Of a stretch of DNA of 64,000 bases, positions 8,793-18,366 are shown one piece after another (position 1 is the first letter of the stretch; each line of letters opens with the position of its first letter). The position numbers were made by a program, and so were the translations under genes. Below the pieces are notes generated by a model. The model did no database searches. It saw only the letters and a program-made list of their open reading frames with translations, and had not been told where the DNA came from. Origin of the DNA: CALLMM01 sp964429855 (GTDB lineage: Bacteria > Armatimonadota > Chthonomonadetes > Chthonomonadales > CAJBBX01); contig CAYSDM010000011.1 in NCBI GenBank assembly GCA_964429855.1, forward strand, positions 22,772 through 86,771, given 5' to 3'.

Positions 8793-11700
8793 TCAACGCG
8801 AACCAGACGCATTCTGCGGCGGCGCCGACTCGAAGAGGAGGGAGGTCTCCGGTTCCGAGGGAACCGATTCCGGGGGAACGCGGTAGGAGAGGAGGCTGGA
8901 GATGCCCGGCTCCCGCATGGTGACGCCGTACCAGCGCGGCGCTGCCTCCATCGTGGTCGGGTTGTGGGTGATGAGGACAAACTGAGTCTTCTGCGTGAAA
9001 TCGCGAACCAGTTCTACAAATTTCTCGACATTTGCTCCGTCAAGAGGCGCGTCTACCTCATCGAGCAGCGCGAACGGACTGGGACGCACCGCCAGAAACG
9101 CGAACAGCAGCGCGACGGCGGTCAGGGCGCGTTCCCCGCCGGACAGCAGCGAAAGATGCTGCGGTTTTTTGCCGGGCGGCTGCGCGTAGACCTCGATGCC
9201 CGTTTCCAGAAGATCCTCCGGCGTCGTCAGCGCGAGGCGGGTCGAGCCGCCGTTGAACAGGCGCGTAAACAGGCGCGAAAACTCTTCGGAGACGGCGTTG
9301 AATGTCTCCATAAAGATATCGCGGGTCGAGGCGTCAATCTCCGCAATGGTTGCCAGCAGAGCCTCCCGCGCCTTCTCCAGATCGGCGCGCTGTCCCGATA
9401 GAAACTCGTAGCGTTCGGTCAGACGCGCATACTCGTCTGCCGCGCCGGTGTTCACCTGCCCCATCTGACGTAGTTCGCGCCGCAGGCGGGTGACCTCCGC
9501 CGCCACATCACGATCTATCTCGGCGGAATCGGGACGCTCCAACGCCTCTTCCAGCGTGATGGAGTACTCTTCCAGAAGCCGCTGCGCCGCCTGCGAGAGA
9601 CGCACCTCCAGCCGCGCAATCTGCAGTTCGGCGTCGTGCATCTCCCTCAGCGTGTCGGAGCGAGTCTGCGTCAGGTCCTTTATGGCGTTCGTCTTCTCGA
9701 AACTGGCATGAAGCAGCTCTTGCCGCTGATCGCGCAGGCGCGTAAACTGCTCCTCGCACTCCGCCAGATATCTCCGCGCCTCCTCGCGTCTCCCTGTTAA
9801 CTCGCGCAGCAGGCTGTCGGCATCTCGCCACTGGACCCCCGCCAGTTCCCTTTGAGACTGTTTTGCCTCTCTGGTCGCATGAAGCTGCCGGAGGGCTTCC
9901 TGACTGGCGGTCAGACTGCGCTTCATGCCTGCCAGTTTCTCGGTCAGCCGTCCCGTCTCCACCTCCAGCGCAGTGAGTATGCCTCGCGCTTCATCGCGCC
10001 GCGCCGTAAGCTGACGCGCCTCTTCCTGCGCGGCGGCAATGGCATCATCGGCGCTGGTGTCCTCCGCATGACTGGCTTCTACCGCCGAAGCCCACTCCGC
10101 CGCCTCTTTCGTCAACGCCGCGCGCGCCGCGTTCTTGCGCGCGACCTCGGCGGCTACTTCATCGCGCGCCGCCTGCAGCCGCTCGCGTTCTCGCTCTCCC
10201 GCGCTCTGGTCGCGCTCCTTCGCTGCGATTTTTGCGGCATATTCCGAAGATTCGCGCCGTATCTCGGCGATAGCGGAATCCAGTTCGGCGATTCTTCGCT
10301 CCGCCTGTTCGAGCGCGCTCGCCTGCCGTTCCGCCTCTGCGCGAAGCTGAGGAAGCAGCCGCTTCAGGTCATCAATCTCGCCCTTGCGTCCCACCAGATG
10401 CGCGCCGCGCCCCTGCAGCGATCCGCCGGTCAGCGCGCCGCCCGGCGTAATCAGTTCGCCTTCCAGCGTAACGATTCTTCCCCATCCCTTGATCCGCCTT
10501 GCTGCCTGCACCGCCGCATCCATCTCCTGCGCGATCACGACGCGCCCGAGCAGCAGTTGAATCGCCACCGCATAGCGCGGATCGGTCTGCACCAGTTGCG
10601 CCGCCACGCCGATCAGACCCGGCATTCCGTGAATGGTCGCCTCCGTCAATGGCAGAGAGGGTTGAAGCATCGGCAGGGCAAGAAAGGTGGCGCGTCCGGC
10701 GCGATTGGCTTTCAGCCACTCGATCGCGGCTTTTGCTTCCGCCTCTGTCTCGCATACGATATCCTGCGCGCTGGCTCCGAGCGCCACCTCCACTGCAACA
10801 CGATACGCCTCCGGCACCGTCAGCAGGTCCACCACCGGCGTATAACGCCCTTTCAGCTTTCCCTGTCGGGCGGCGTTCAGCGCGGCGCGCACTCCCTGAT
10901 AGAAGCCCTCTCCCGATTCCTGAAGTTCGGTCAGGGTGGCAAGTCGGCTTTCTCGCTCCGCCAGTCTTCGGCGCGCGGCATCCAGCGCGATTCGCGCGGT
11001 AGAGCCTGCATCCTGCGCCTCGCGCCGTTCGCGTTCGCAGGCGGTCTGCTGCTGGTGGAGGATCTCCTGTCTCTGTCGAGTCTCCTCCAGCAGGTCATTT
11101 GTCTCCTGGAGGCGTTTCTGGGTCTCCTGCTGCTGCGCCTCCAGATGAACCGCCTCTTCGCTCAGGCGGTTCAGCCGCTCCTCCGTCTCTGTCAATCGGC
11201 TGCGGCAGGCAGCCAGCGCCGCCTCGCGCCGGGCGCGCTGTTCCGCCAGCCTGCGCAGCGCGCCCTGACGATCCTCAGCGCGCTGCATCGCCTCCGACAA
11301 CGCCGCTTCCAATTCCTTCAGCCTTGCCCGTGCCGCCGCCATCTCCGTTTTTCGCGCCGTCTCCTCGGATGCCGCCTTCTCCTGCGCCTTCTCCTGTGTC
11401 TGAATCTCGCGATTCAGCGCGGCGGCGCGTTCGCCAAGCTCCTTTAACTCTCTCTCCAGCGACTCCGCGCTCTGCTCCGCCGTCTGCCCGCGCTCCCGCA
11501 CCAGTTGCATCTGGCTCTCGGTGCGTTCCAGCATGGTCAGGGCGCTCTGCTGATTCAGGCGCGCGCTGTCCAGCTCCTGTTCTGCCTCCGCAAGCCGGTC
11601 GCCGATAACGGTCAGTTCGCGCTCGCGCAGCGCCAGATCGGCGTCATAACGCTGGATCGCCTCCTGATCCAGTTCACACTCCCGACGGGCGGCGTAGAGT

Positions 11701-12419
11701 TCGTAGTCGGTCTTCTGCGCCTCCGCCACCAGCAGCCCGACCTCAATCTCCTGAAGACGCGCCTGAAGCTCCAGATACCGTTTCGCGATCTCCGCCTGCT
11801 TGGCCAGCGGGGCGCGTTGCTGCTCCAGTTCATGCGCGATGTCCCGGATGCGGGTCAGGTTCGTCTCCGCCTGTTCCAGCTTTCGGACGGCTTCCCGCTT
11901 GCGCACGCGATATTTCTTGATGCCCGCCGCCTCCTCAAACAGTTCGCGCCGATCTTCCGGACGGGCGGACAGCACCGCGTCAATCTCGCTCTGGCTGACG
12001 AAGGAGTAGGCTCCCTTTCCCATGCCGGTATCCAGAAAGATATCCACGATGTCTTTCAGGCGGCAGGGCGCGCCGTTCAGGTAGTACTGGCTCTCGCCGG
12101 AGCGGTAGACCCGGCGCGTCACGGTAACCTCCGCGAAGTCAACGGGAAGGGATTTGTCGGAGTTATCAAGGGTGAGACGCACCTCTGCCATTCCAAGCGG
12201 CTTGCGACGATCCGTGCCGGAGAAGATCACGTCGCGGCTGTCGGAACCGCGCAGCAGACGCGGATTCTGCTCGCCCAGCACCCACAGCAGCGCGTCGGCG
12301 ATATTGCTCTTGCCGCTTCCGTTGGGGCCAACGACGGCGGTCATACCCTCGCTGAACTCGATCTCGGTCTTGTCTGCGAAGGTCTTAAATCCGATCAGTT
12401 GTAGACGTTTTAGCTGCAC
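8793..12419 (-). CDS. smc: Chromosome segregation protein SMC
   Basis: A 1208-aa structural-maintenance-of-chromosomes ATPase that acts in chromosome condensation and segregation with ScpA/ScpB. N-terminal Walker A GPNGSGKSN is at 31-39, Q-loop region SFVSQSEID near 144, and long coiled coils flank a hinge at roughly 510-690. The C-terminal half has signature LSGGERAL and Walker B FALLDEVDAPLDG. Start is GTG at 12419; an in-frame TGA 6 bases upstream excludes a longer form. A short tail after the head (about residues 1180-1208) is Pro/Ser/Glu-rich. It diverges from recN. No scpA or scpB is in the window. Confidence 0.96.
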   Translation of the reverse strand: MQLKRLQLIGFKTFADKTEIEFSEGMTAVVGPNGSGKSNIADALLWVLGEQNPRLLRGSDSRDVIFSGTDRRKPLGMAEVRLTLDNSDKSLPVDFAEVTVTRRVYRSGESQYYLNGAPCRLKDIVDIFLDTGMGKGAYSFVSQSEIDAVLSARPEDRRELFEEAAGIKKYRVRKREAVRKLEQAETNLTRIRDIAHELEQQRAPLAKQAEIAKRYLELQARLQEIEVGLLVAEAQKTDYELYAARRECELDQEAIQRYDADLALRERELTVIGDRLAEAEQELDSARLNQQSALTMLERTESQMQLVRERGQTAEQSAESLERELKELGERAAALNREIQTQEKAQEKAASEETARKTEMAAARARLKELEAALSEAMQRAEDRQGALRRLAEQRARREAALAACRSRLTETEERLNRLSEEAVHLEAQQQETQKRLQETNDLLEETRQRQEILHQQQTACERERREAQDAGSTARIALDAARRRLAERESRLATLTELQESGEGFYQGVRAALNAARQGKLKGRYTPVVDLLTVPEAYRVAVEVALGASAQDIVCETEAEAKAAIEWLKANRAGRATFLALPMLQPSLPLTEATIHGMPGLIGVAAQLVQTDPRYAVAIQLLLGRVVIAQEMDAAVQAARRIKGWGRIVTLEGELITPGGALTGGSLQGRGAHLVGRKGEIDDLKRLLPQLRAEAERQASALEQAERRIAELDSAIAEIRRESSEYAAKIAAKERDQSAGERERERLQAARDEVAAEVARKNAARAALTKEAAEWASAVEASHAEDTSADDAIAAAQEEARQLTARRDEARGILTALEVETGRLTEKLAGMKRSLTASQEALRQLHATREAKQSQRELAGVQWRDADSLLRELTGRREEARRYLAECEEQFTRLRDQRQELLHASFEKTNAIKDLTQTRSDTLREMHDAELQIARLEVRLSQAAQRLLEEYSITLEEALERPDSAEIDRDVAAEVTRLRRELRQMGQVNTGAADEYARLTERYEFLSGQRADLEKAREALLATIAEIDASTRDIFMETFNAVSEEFSRLFTRLFNGGSTRLALTTPEDLLETGIEVYAQPPGKKPQHLSLLSGGERALTAVALLFAFLAVRPSPFALLDEVDAPLDGANVEKFVELVRDFTQKTQFVLITHNPTTMEAAPRWYGVTMREPGISSLLSYRVPPESVPSEPETSLLFESAPPQNASGSR

Positions 12420-12425
12420 GATGTT

Positions 12426-12626
12426 TCAGGGTTTCAGAAGTTTCATTCCGGGGACTCCGGGGTAATTCGACAAAGCCTTGCCATTCACCTGCAGAATTTC
12501 AGATACCTCGAAGAGAGGGGGATATACCCCATCATCTGTCAACTGGTTTTCAGGCTGCGTGTGGTAGAATAGGTAACAGTAGACGGCGGTACCATCCTCT
12601 TCGCATAGTAGAGTGTGATGCTTCAA
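12426..12626 (-). CDS. Possible 66-aa leader ORF upstream of smc
   Basis: A 66-codon frame whose TGA ends 6 bases before the smc GTG and whose ATG overlaps the 5' end of the divergent recN. The C-terminal half reads plausibly (PLFEVSEILQVNG), but no family is recognised and no clear Shine-Dalgarno is seen. It could be a translationally coupled upstream ORF, a gene remnant or chance. Confidence 0.2.
   Translation of the reverse strand: MKHHTLLCEEDGTAVYCYLFYHTQPENQLTDDGVYPPLFEVSEILQVNGKALSNYPGVPGMKLLKP
12562..12570 (+). promoter_or_regulatory. recN promoter, extended -10
   Basis: TGG followed by TAGAAT (12565-12570) forms an extended -10 about 48 bases before the recN ATG. No strong -35. A short dyad, GGGG-N6-CCCC, lies upstream at about 12521-12534. 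I see no LexA-type box. Confidence 0.45.
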
Positions 12627-14285
12627 ACGCTAACCATACGCAACTACGCCATCATTGACCATCTCGACCTGGAGTTTGGTCCGGGGCTGAATGTGCTGAC
12701 CGGCGAGACGGGGGCGGGTAAATCCATCATTCTGGATGCGCTCAATGCCATTCTGGGCAGCCGGATCGAGTCGGCGATGGTGCGCGACGGCGCGCCGCGT
12801 GCGCTGATTGATGCGGTCTTTGACGTGGGCGGCTCCTCCTCGCTGGCGGCGTTTCTGGGCGAGATGGGCTTCAGCCTGGAAGACGACCTGCTTCTTCTCT
12901 CGCGGGAGATCACCGCAGCCGGAAAATCCACCGCCAGAATCGGCGGTCGTCCCGCCACCATCGCCCAGTTAAAGGCGGTGGGCGACTGGCTGGTAGACCT
13001 GCACGGTCAGCATGAACATCAGTCGTTGCTTTCCGTCCCGCGACATCTGGACATCCTCGACGAGTGGGGCGGAAAAGAGGTGGTCGCCCTGCGCAGTCAG
13101 GTGGCGGAAGCCTATCAGAACCGTGTGCGGCTGGAGCGGGAGCGCGCCGAACTGGAGACGAATGCGCGCGAACGGGCGCATCTGATTGATCTCTACCAGT
13201 TTCAGATCCATGAGATCGCAGAAGCTAATCTGACGCCGGGAGAGGAGGAGGAGATACTTGGCGAGGCGCGTCGTCTTGCTAACGCGCAGAAGCTGGCAGA
13301 GATCGCCGGAACCGCCGCGTCGGCGTTAAGCGGGGATGATCGGACGGGAGCATTGGAGGCGCTGAGAACCGCCGTGCGAAGTCTGGAGGAGGCGGCTGCG
13401 CTGGATGACCGTTTGACCCCGATGTTGGAGACCCTTAATTCGGCGCGGTATGAACTGGAGGAGGCGGCGCGCGATCTGGTGCGCTATCAGGACGATGTCG
13501 AGTACAATCCTGAACGGCTGCAGCAGTTGGAGGAGCGGCTGGAACTGATCCGTAACCTCAAACGCAAATACGGCGATACGATTGAAGAGATTCTGGAGTA
13601 TCACCGACAGACCGCCGCCCGACTGGACATGCTGATGAACAGCGAGGTGCGCGGGCAGGAGTTGGACACCGCCATTGCGTCGGCAGTCGAACGGCAGAAT
13701 GCCCTGTGCGAGGAGCTTTCCGAGCGTCGTCGTCTGCTGGCGGCGGATTTTGCCGCGACGGTGCTTTCGGAACTGAACGATCTGGCGATGGAGAAGACCC
13801 GCTTCGAGGCGCAGATCGAGATCGGCGAACCGACGGCAAAGGGGAGGGATCGAGTCGAATTCGTCATCGCCACCAATCCGGGCGAGCCGCTGAGGCCGCT
13901 GGCGCGAATCGCTTCCGGCGGGGAGATCTCTCGCGTGATGCTCGCCATCAAGAGCGCAATGGCGCGGCAGGAGCCGCTGCCCACGATGGTCTTCGACGAG
14001 ATAGATGTGGGCGTCGGCGGGCGGACCGCCACCGTGATCGGTCAGAAACTCGGCGCGCTGGCGCGATCTGCCCAGGTGCTCTGCATCACGCACCTGCCCC
14101 AGATCGCCAGTCAGGGCGACACGCATCTCTATATCGAAAAGCAGGTAGTCGGCGACCGAACCACTGTCGCGCTGATCCCGCTCTCATCGCAGGAGCGTGT
14201 CCGGGAGATTGCGCGGATGCTTGGCGGCGATCAGAACACCGATACGGTGCTGAAACTCGCCGAAGAGATGCTCCAGACGCGATAG
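12618..14285 (+). CDS. recN: DNA repair protein RecN
   Basis: A 555-aa SMC-like ATPase for double-strand break repair. Walker A GETGAGKS is at 29-36. Short coiled-coil arms occupy roughly 150-370. The signature ASGGEISRVMLAIK, Walker B TMVFDEIDVGVGG and the H-loop region CITHLPQIAS form the C-terminal head. A GTG at 12615 immediately precedes the ATG used here. It diverges from smc with about 200 bases between them. The next gene starts one base after the stop, so the two are cotranscribed. Confidence 0.95.
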   Translation: MLQTLTIRNYAIIDHLDLEFGPGLNVLTGETGAGKSIILDALNAILGSRIESAMVRDGAPRALIDAVFDVGGSSSLAAFLGEMGFSLEDDLLLLSREITAAGKSTARIGGRPATIAQLKAVGDWLVDLHGQHEHQSLLSVPRHLDILDEWGGKEVVALRSQVAEAYQNRVRLERERAELETNARERAHLIDLYQFQIHEIAEANLTPGEEEEILGEARRLANAQKLAEIAGTAASALSGDDRTGALEALRTAVRSLEEAAALDDRLTPMLETLNSARYELEEAARDLVRYQDDVEYNPERLQQLEERLELIRNLKRKYGDTIEEILEYHRQTAARLDMLMNSEVRGQELDTAIASAVERQNALCEELSERRRLLAADFAATVLSELNDLAMEKTRFEAQIEIGEPTAKGRDRVEFVIATNPGEPLRPLARIASGGEISRVMLAIKSAMARQEPLPTMVFDEIDVGVGGRTATVIGQKLGALARSAQVLCITHLPQIASQGDTHLYIEKQVVGDRTTVALIPLSSQERVREIARMLGGDQNTDTVLKLAEEMLQTR

Positions 14286-14286
14286 C

Positions 14287-16095
14287 ATGATTGCCGGAAA
14301 CGTCAGACGCTCGTTCTGCGCGGGCAGGCGGTGGTGGCTCTGTCTGGCTCTGCTTCTGTTGCCGGGGGCGGTTCCTGCCCGGTCCGCGCCGCGCGTGGTG
14401 GTCATCTATCTGCCGGGCATGACGGTGGAGCATCTGCGCGATCCGGCTCTGCCAAACCTGAACGCCATGGCTAAAACGGCGCAGATCGGGCTGATGGTTC
14501 TGCCGCCGCGCGGCGATAACGCCGATACGTTAAGCCTTCTGCATCCGTCGCTGGGTGCGCAGTGGGAGCAGATCGTATTTCAGCCGGGGCGCGGGGAGCC
14601 GGATCTGCGCGCCGCGCTTAAGCGGCTGGATATCTTCGCCGGTTCGATGATCGTCTCGCCTGCGCCGACCCGCCTGATGGTCCTCTCGCCGCCGACAGAA
14701 GACACACGCAGAAGACGAACCGGGCTGATCCTGCTGTCCGGGGAGGGGCTGGCGCCGGGTATGCTGACCTCCGCCGCCACGCGAACGCCGGGGCTGATCG
14801 CCAACACGGATGCCATACGCCTGTTGAAGACCTGGCTCTTGCTGTCCTCAATGGCTGACGACTACAACAGCCTTCCGCAAAGTCATTCCTCTTCCGATCC
14901 GCTGACCGACCTGACTCGCCTTGACCGTATCATTGTTACCAACAGCCTTGCGCAGAACCCTGTCTTCATCCTTCTGGGCGCGCTGGCAGCGCTCATCGGG
15001 TTTGGAGGGATCGCTGCGCTGATCTATCGTCCCGCGCAGGCGGCAAGGTTTGCGTTTCCGCTTCTTTTTCTGATGAATGCGCCGGTCGCGCTTCTGCTGA
15101 TCGTTCCGGTTCTGGCGCTGTTCTGGCGGTTTCCGATCTCTGACTCGATCAGCGTCGGCGCGTTAGGCTTGATTTCCGGGATGCTGCTGCTGATGCTTGC
15201 GGGGGCGGTTTTGCAGGGAAAGATCGCGGCGCGACGGCAGGATCCGGAGACCTGCGTCCGACGGCTGGCGATGATGAGCGCGTTGTTGATACTGGCGGAT
15301 ACGCTGACCGGAAGCTGGTTTGTGCGCTTCAATCTGTTCTCAAGCTACCAGACCGGCGGCACGCGCTTCTACGGGATCGGCAACGAGTATATGAGTTTTC
15401 TGATTGGAACGCTGCTGTTATGGCTCTTTCTGCAGAAAAAGACGCCGCGCGGGAGCCTCGCGCTCTTTCCGATCACGGTTTTCGCCATCAGTTTCCCGCG
15501 TCTGGGAGCGAATGGGGGGGGAGTTATCACGGCGATTACCGCGTTCGGGGTGGCAGGCACTTTGCTGCGGGGGAGACCGGTGCGCGGATGGCAGGCGGCG
15601 CTCTGGATGCTGGCAGGGGTGGCGACGGCCGTCGGGGTCGCGGTACTGGATCGGATGCTGCCGGGTGGAAGCCTCTCGCATCTGGGCGGCGCGCTGCAGA
15701 CGGCGGAGACGCGAGGAGGATACGGCTATCTCTGGAGCATTATCGGGCGAAAGCTGCTCATGCATCTGAATATCATCCTGCATCCCGCCATCATCCTTTC
15801 GGTTCTCAGTCTGGCGGTCATCTATTTGCTGACCCGGCGCGTTCTACAGCCGCAACGGGAGGCGCTGTTTGCCCGTCATCCTCTCTGGGCGCGCAGCCTG
15901 CCTGCGTTTGGGTACGGCGCGGCGGCTGCATTCCTCTTTAACGACTCCGGCATTGTCGCGGCGCTTTTTCTGATCGGCGCATTTCTTCTGCCGGGACTCT
16001 ACTTCGCTTTCGCCGATGCGGGTACAATACAGCCACAAATTCACCGGGATGCCCCTCCGCGCGCGCGAAAGAGCCGAAACGCCGCGCGGAGTTAA
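14287..16095 (+). CDS. Membrane protein with alkaline-phosphatase-like ectodomain
   Basis: A 602-aa protein with an N-terminal signal anchor (residues 10-34). Residues about 35-220 begin RVVVIYLPGMTVEHL, which looks like the first strand and metal site of the alkaline phosphatase/sulfatase superfamily but is short and lacks an obvious full set of metal ligands. About ten transmembrane segments follow between 230 and 585, containing the conserved-looking stretch NLFSSYQTGGTRFYGIGNEYM. I recall similar proteins in Armatimonadota and Actinobacteria without known function. It starts one base after the recN stop, so it is translationally coupled. An envelope role is likely but not shown. Confidence 0.7.
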   Translation: MIAGNVRRSFCAGRRWWLCLALLLLPGAVPARSAPRVVVIYLPGMTVEHLRDPALPNLNAMAKTAQIGLMVLPPRGDNADTLSLLHPSLGAQWEQIVFQPGRGEPDLRAALKRLDIFAGSMIVSPAPTRLMVLSPPTEDTRRRRTGLILLSGEGLAPGMLTSAATRTPGLIANTDAIRLLKTWLLLSSMADDYNSLPQSHSSSDPLTDLTRLDRIIVTNSLAQNPVFILLGALAALIGFGGIAALIYRPAQAARFAFPLLFLMNAPVALLLIVPVLALFWRFPISDSISVGALGLISGMLLLMLAGAVLQGKIAARRQDPETCVRRLAMMSALLILADTLTGSWFVRFNLFSSYQTGGTRFYGIGNEYMSFLIGTLLLWLFLQKKTPRGSLALFPITVFAISFPRLGANGGGVITAITAFGVAGTLLRGRPVRGWQAALWMLAGVATAVGVAVLDRMLPGGSLSHLGGALQTAETRGGYGYLWSIIGRKLLMHLNIILHPAIILSVLSLAVIYLLTRRVLQPQREALFARHPLWARSLPAFGYGAAAAFLFNDSGIVAALFLIGAFLLPGLYFAFADAGTIQPQIHRDAPPRARKSRNAARS

Positions 16096-16119
16096 CGGCA
16101 AGACAGAGAAGGGAACACG

Positions 16120-16887
16120 ATGCTGACCAGGGAGCAACTGGATTTCTATCACGAGAACGGCTATCTGCTGGTGGAGGGGCTGTTGACCAAGGAGGAGGCT
16201 GCCGCACTCCGGCAGGAGTGTCACGCCCTGTCGGAGCGACTGAACGCGCAGTCCAATACGGACGCCACCTGGGGAGCGGCGCGAGAAGCGGTGGCGGAGG
16301 CGAAAGACACGAAGATATACCACTGCCACAACGTGCAGTTCTACTCTGCAGCCTTCTCCCGTCTGCTCGTGCATGAGGGGCTGACGGCGGCGGCGTCGCA
16401 GATCATCGGGTCACCCAACGTACAGCTTCATCACACCAAGATGTTCATCAAGCCGCCGGAAAAGGGGTCGCCGTTTCCCATGCATCAAGATCATCCCTAC
16501 TTCCCGCATGAGCGCCATTCGATGATCGCGGCGATCCTCTTCTTCGACGATGCGCCGGTGGAGAAGGGCTGCGTGCGGGTAGTTCCGGGGAGCCATAAGC
16601 TGGGACCGCTGGAGCACGATCCGAAAGGCGGCTGGCATCTGCCCTTCTCCCAGTACCCGATTGAGTCGGCGGTCGCCTGTCCGGCGAAGGCGGGAGACGC
16701 GCTCTTCTTCAGCTACCTGACCATTCATGGATCGGGCATTAATGTCAGCAGCGAGGCGCGAACAACGCTTCTGATCCAGATGCGCGACCCGGAAGACCCG
16801 CCGACGGTGAAGACCCATGAGTCACGGGGACAGGGAATGATGCTGCGCGGCTTCGATCCGCTCTCCCTGCCGCGTGGCGTCGAATGA
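16120..16887 (+). CDS. Phytanoyl-CoA dioxygenase (PhyH) family protein
   Basis: A 255-aa Fe(II)/2-oxoglutarate-dependent oxygenase with a double-stranded beta helix. The metal triad is visible as H122-x-D124 (MHQDHP) and H203 (TIHGSG), and R214 is the likely 2-oxoglutarate ligand. The family hydroxylates diverse small molecules, and the substrate here is unknown. GAAGGGA lies 8 bases before ATG. The stop overlaps the start of the alpha/beta hydrolase gene (ATGA), so the two proteins are probably made together and may act on one substrate. Confidence 0.88.
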   Translation: MLTREQLDFYHENGYLLVEGLLTKEEAAALRQECHALSERLNAQSNTDATWGAAREAVAEAKDTKIYHCHNVQFYSAAFSRLLVHEGLTAAASQIIGSPNVQLHHTKMFIKPPEKGSPFPMHQDHPYFPHERHSMIAAILFFDDAPVEKGCVRVVPGSHKLGPLEHDPKGGWHLPFSQYPIESAVACPAKAGDALFFSYLTIHGSGINVSSEARTTLLIQMRDPEDPPTVKTHESRGQGMMLRGFDPLSLPRGVE

Positions 16888-17786
16888 TGGCGTGGCTGAC
16901 GGTCGCTCTGGTCTTTCTAATACTGGCGGTCGTTTTCGAGGGATTTCTCTTTCTCGGCGCGCTTGCCATCGCCTATCTTTCGACCCATCCGCCGCGCCGC
17001 TCGCCGCGAAGGACGCCGGAGCATTTCGGGGCGGGCTATGAAGAGGTAGCCTTTCCTGCTGGAGACGGGACGCCGTTGACCGGCTGGCTGATCCAGGCGG
17101 AAAACCCGCGCGCCGTGCTGCTCCTGACGCACGGGATGCTTGCCAACCGCGCCGATATGCTTCCCTGGGCGCAGTGGCTCTGGGAGGCGGGCTATTCTCT
17201 GTTGATGTTCGATTTTCGCGGTTCCGGGCAGAGCGGCGGCGATCTGTGCACGATGGGGCTGCATGAGCCGGAGGATGTGCGGGGCGCGCTGGACTTTCTG
17301 GAGACGCGCCCGGAGACGGCGGGGCTGTCGGCGGGCATCCTGGGGTTTTCCATGGGCGGAACAGTGGCAATCCTGGCAGCGGCGAGCGATTCGCGGCTTC
17401 AGGCGGTGGTGACGCATGGAGCCTACGCGACGCTGGATCGGGTGATCCGGCAGCGGTGCATCCGTCATTTCGGACCGCTGGCTCCATTGGTTGAGTGGCA
17501 GACGCGCCGGATCGGAAGACGCTGGTTTCCCGCCGAATCGATCCAGGCCGTCTCCTGTCTGGAGGTTGTGCGCCGCATTGCGCCGCGTCCGTTGCTGCTG
17601 CTGAACGGCGCGCGCGACCTGATTGTTCCTCCGGACAACGCGCATGACCTGCATGACGCCGCCCATGCGCCCAAAGACCTCTGCATCCTGCCGCATACCG
17701 CCCATCCCTATCCTTCTCGCCGGGATGAGCCGGACTACCGGCGGCGGGTGCTGGCGTTCTTTGAACGGGCGTTTGCCGGAGTCTGA
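16884..17786 (+). CDS. Alpha/beta hydrolase, membrane-anchored
   Basis: A 300-aa protein: one N-terminal transmembrane helix (residues 3-33), then an alpha/beta hydrolase domain. The nucleophile elbow GFSMGG has S156. The acid is D245 in NGARDLIVPP and the base probably H274 in HTAHPY; the oxyanion region is THGMLANRADM. The family includes esterases and peptidases (DUF1749/YfhR-like 'alpha/beta fold' group), and the substrate is unknown. It overlaps the PhyH gene by 4 bases, which implies translational coupling. Confidence 0.86.
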   Translation: MMAWLTVALVFLILAVVFEGFLFLGALAIAYLSTHPPRRSPRRTPEHFGAGYEEVAFPAGDGTPLTGWLIQAENPRAVLLLTHGMLANRADMLPWAQWLWEAGYSLLMFDFRGSGQSGGDLCTMGLHEPEDVRGALDFLETRPETAGLSAGILGFSMGGTVAILAAASDSRLQAVVTHGAYATLDRVIRQRCIRHFGPLAPLVEWQTRRIGRRWFPAESIQAVSCLEVVRRIAPRPLLLLNGARDLIVPPDNAHDLHDAAHAPKDLCILPHTAHPYPSRRDEPDYRRRVLAFFERAFAGV

Positions 17787-17803
17787 AGGCGCGACGGCAT
17801 CCT

Positions 17804-18256
17804 TTAACCCGTCTGTTCGGCGCGCTCTTTGATGGCTTTCATCTGCGCGTCCAGATTCGCGGTCATCTTTTTATGGATAAGGGCGTTGATCAATGCGCCG
17901 ATCAGGGGGATATTGAACTCGTAGTCCACCAGAGAGTCGAAGCGCGTCTGACCGTTCTCTTCGGTGAACTGCCAGTACCCGGACATGCTGTCCATGTCGC
18001 CCTTCAGCAGCTTGAACTCATCGCGGCGCTTCTGCGGGTCCCAGAGATCCTCCTGCGTCCATTTGACCGTCCGGTTAAACTCGCGGATTATTCCGACCCA
18101 CTGGGTGATGGTGCGGTTTCCATCTTCGCTGCGCTCCAACACGGTCAGCGACTGCAGGTCTTCCATGATATCCGGGAACGATTCCACATCACGCGCAACC
18201 GCATAGACCCTTTCGACGGGCGCGTGGATGGTCAGGCTCAGTTCTATGCGCGGCAT
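17804..18256 (-). CDS. SRPBCC (START-like) family protein
   Basis: A 150-aa cytoplasmic protein of the polyketide cyclase/dehydrase COQ10 type. It opens with IELSLTIHAPVERVYAVARDVESFPDIMEDLQ, the standard first strand and helix of the fold, and closes with the long C-terminal helix PLIGALINALIHKKMTANLDAQMKAIKERAEQ. The fold binds hydrophobic ligands or membrane components, and no specific ligand can be assigned. AAGGAG lies 7 bases before ATG at 18256. Convergent with the alpha/beta hydrolase gene and divergent from the SAM hydroxide adenosyltransferase gene. Confidence 0.85.
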   Translation of the reverse strand: MPRIELSLTIHAPVERVYAVARDVESFPDIMEDLQSLTVLERSEDGNRTITQWVGIIREFNRTVKWTQEDLWDPQKRRDEFKLLKGDMDSMSGYWQFTEENGQTRFDSLVDYEFNIPLIGALINALIHKKMTANLDAQMKAIKERAEQTG

Positions 18257-18366
18257 AGCGGCTCCTTATCAAACAGTCCTCTAGCGGGGATATTCGCCGC
18301 TCTCTTTCGCAATCCCTCTGTCGCGTCGTACGAGGTAATCAACGGCGCGGGGAAGGGGAGGGTTCT

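Noticed and set aside
12420..12614. LexA/SOS box between smc and recN
   Set aside because: I looked for common LexA patterns and found none; only an unrelated GGGG-N6-CCCC dyad is present.
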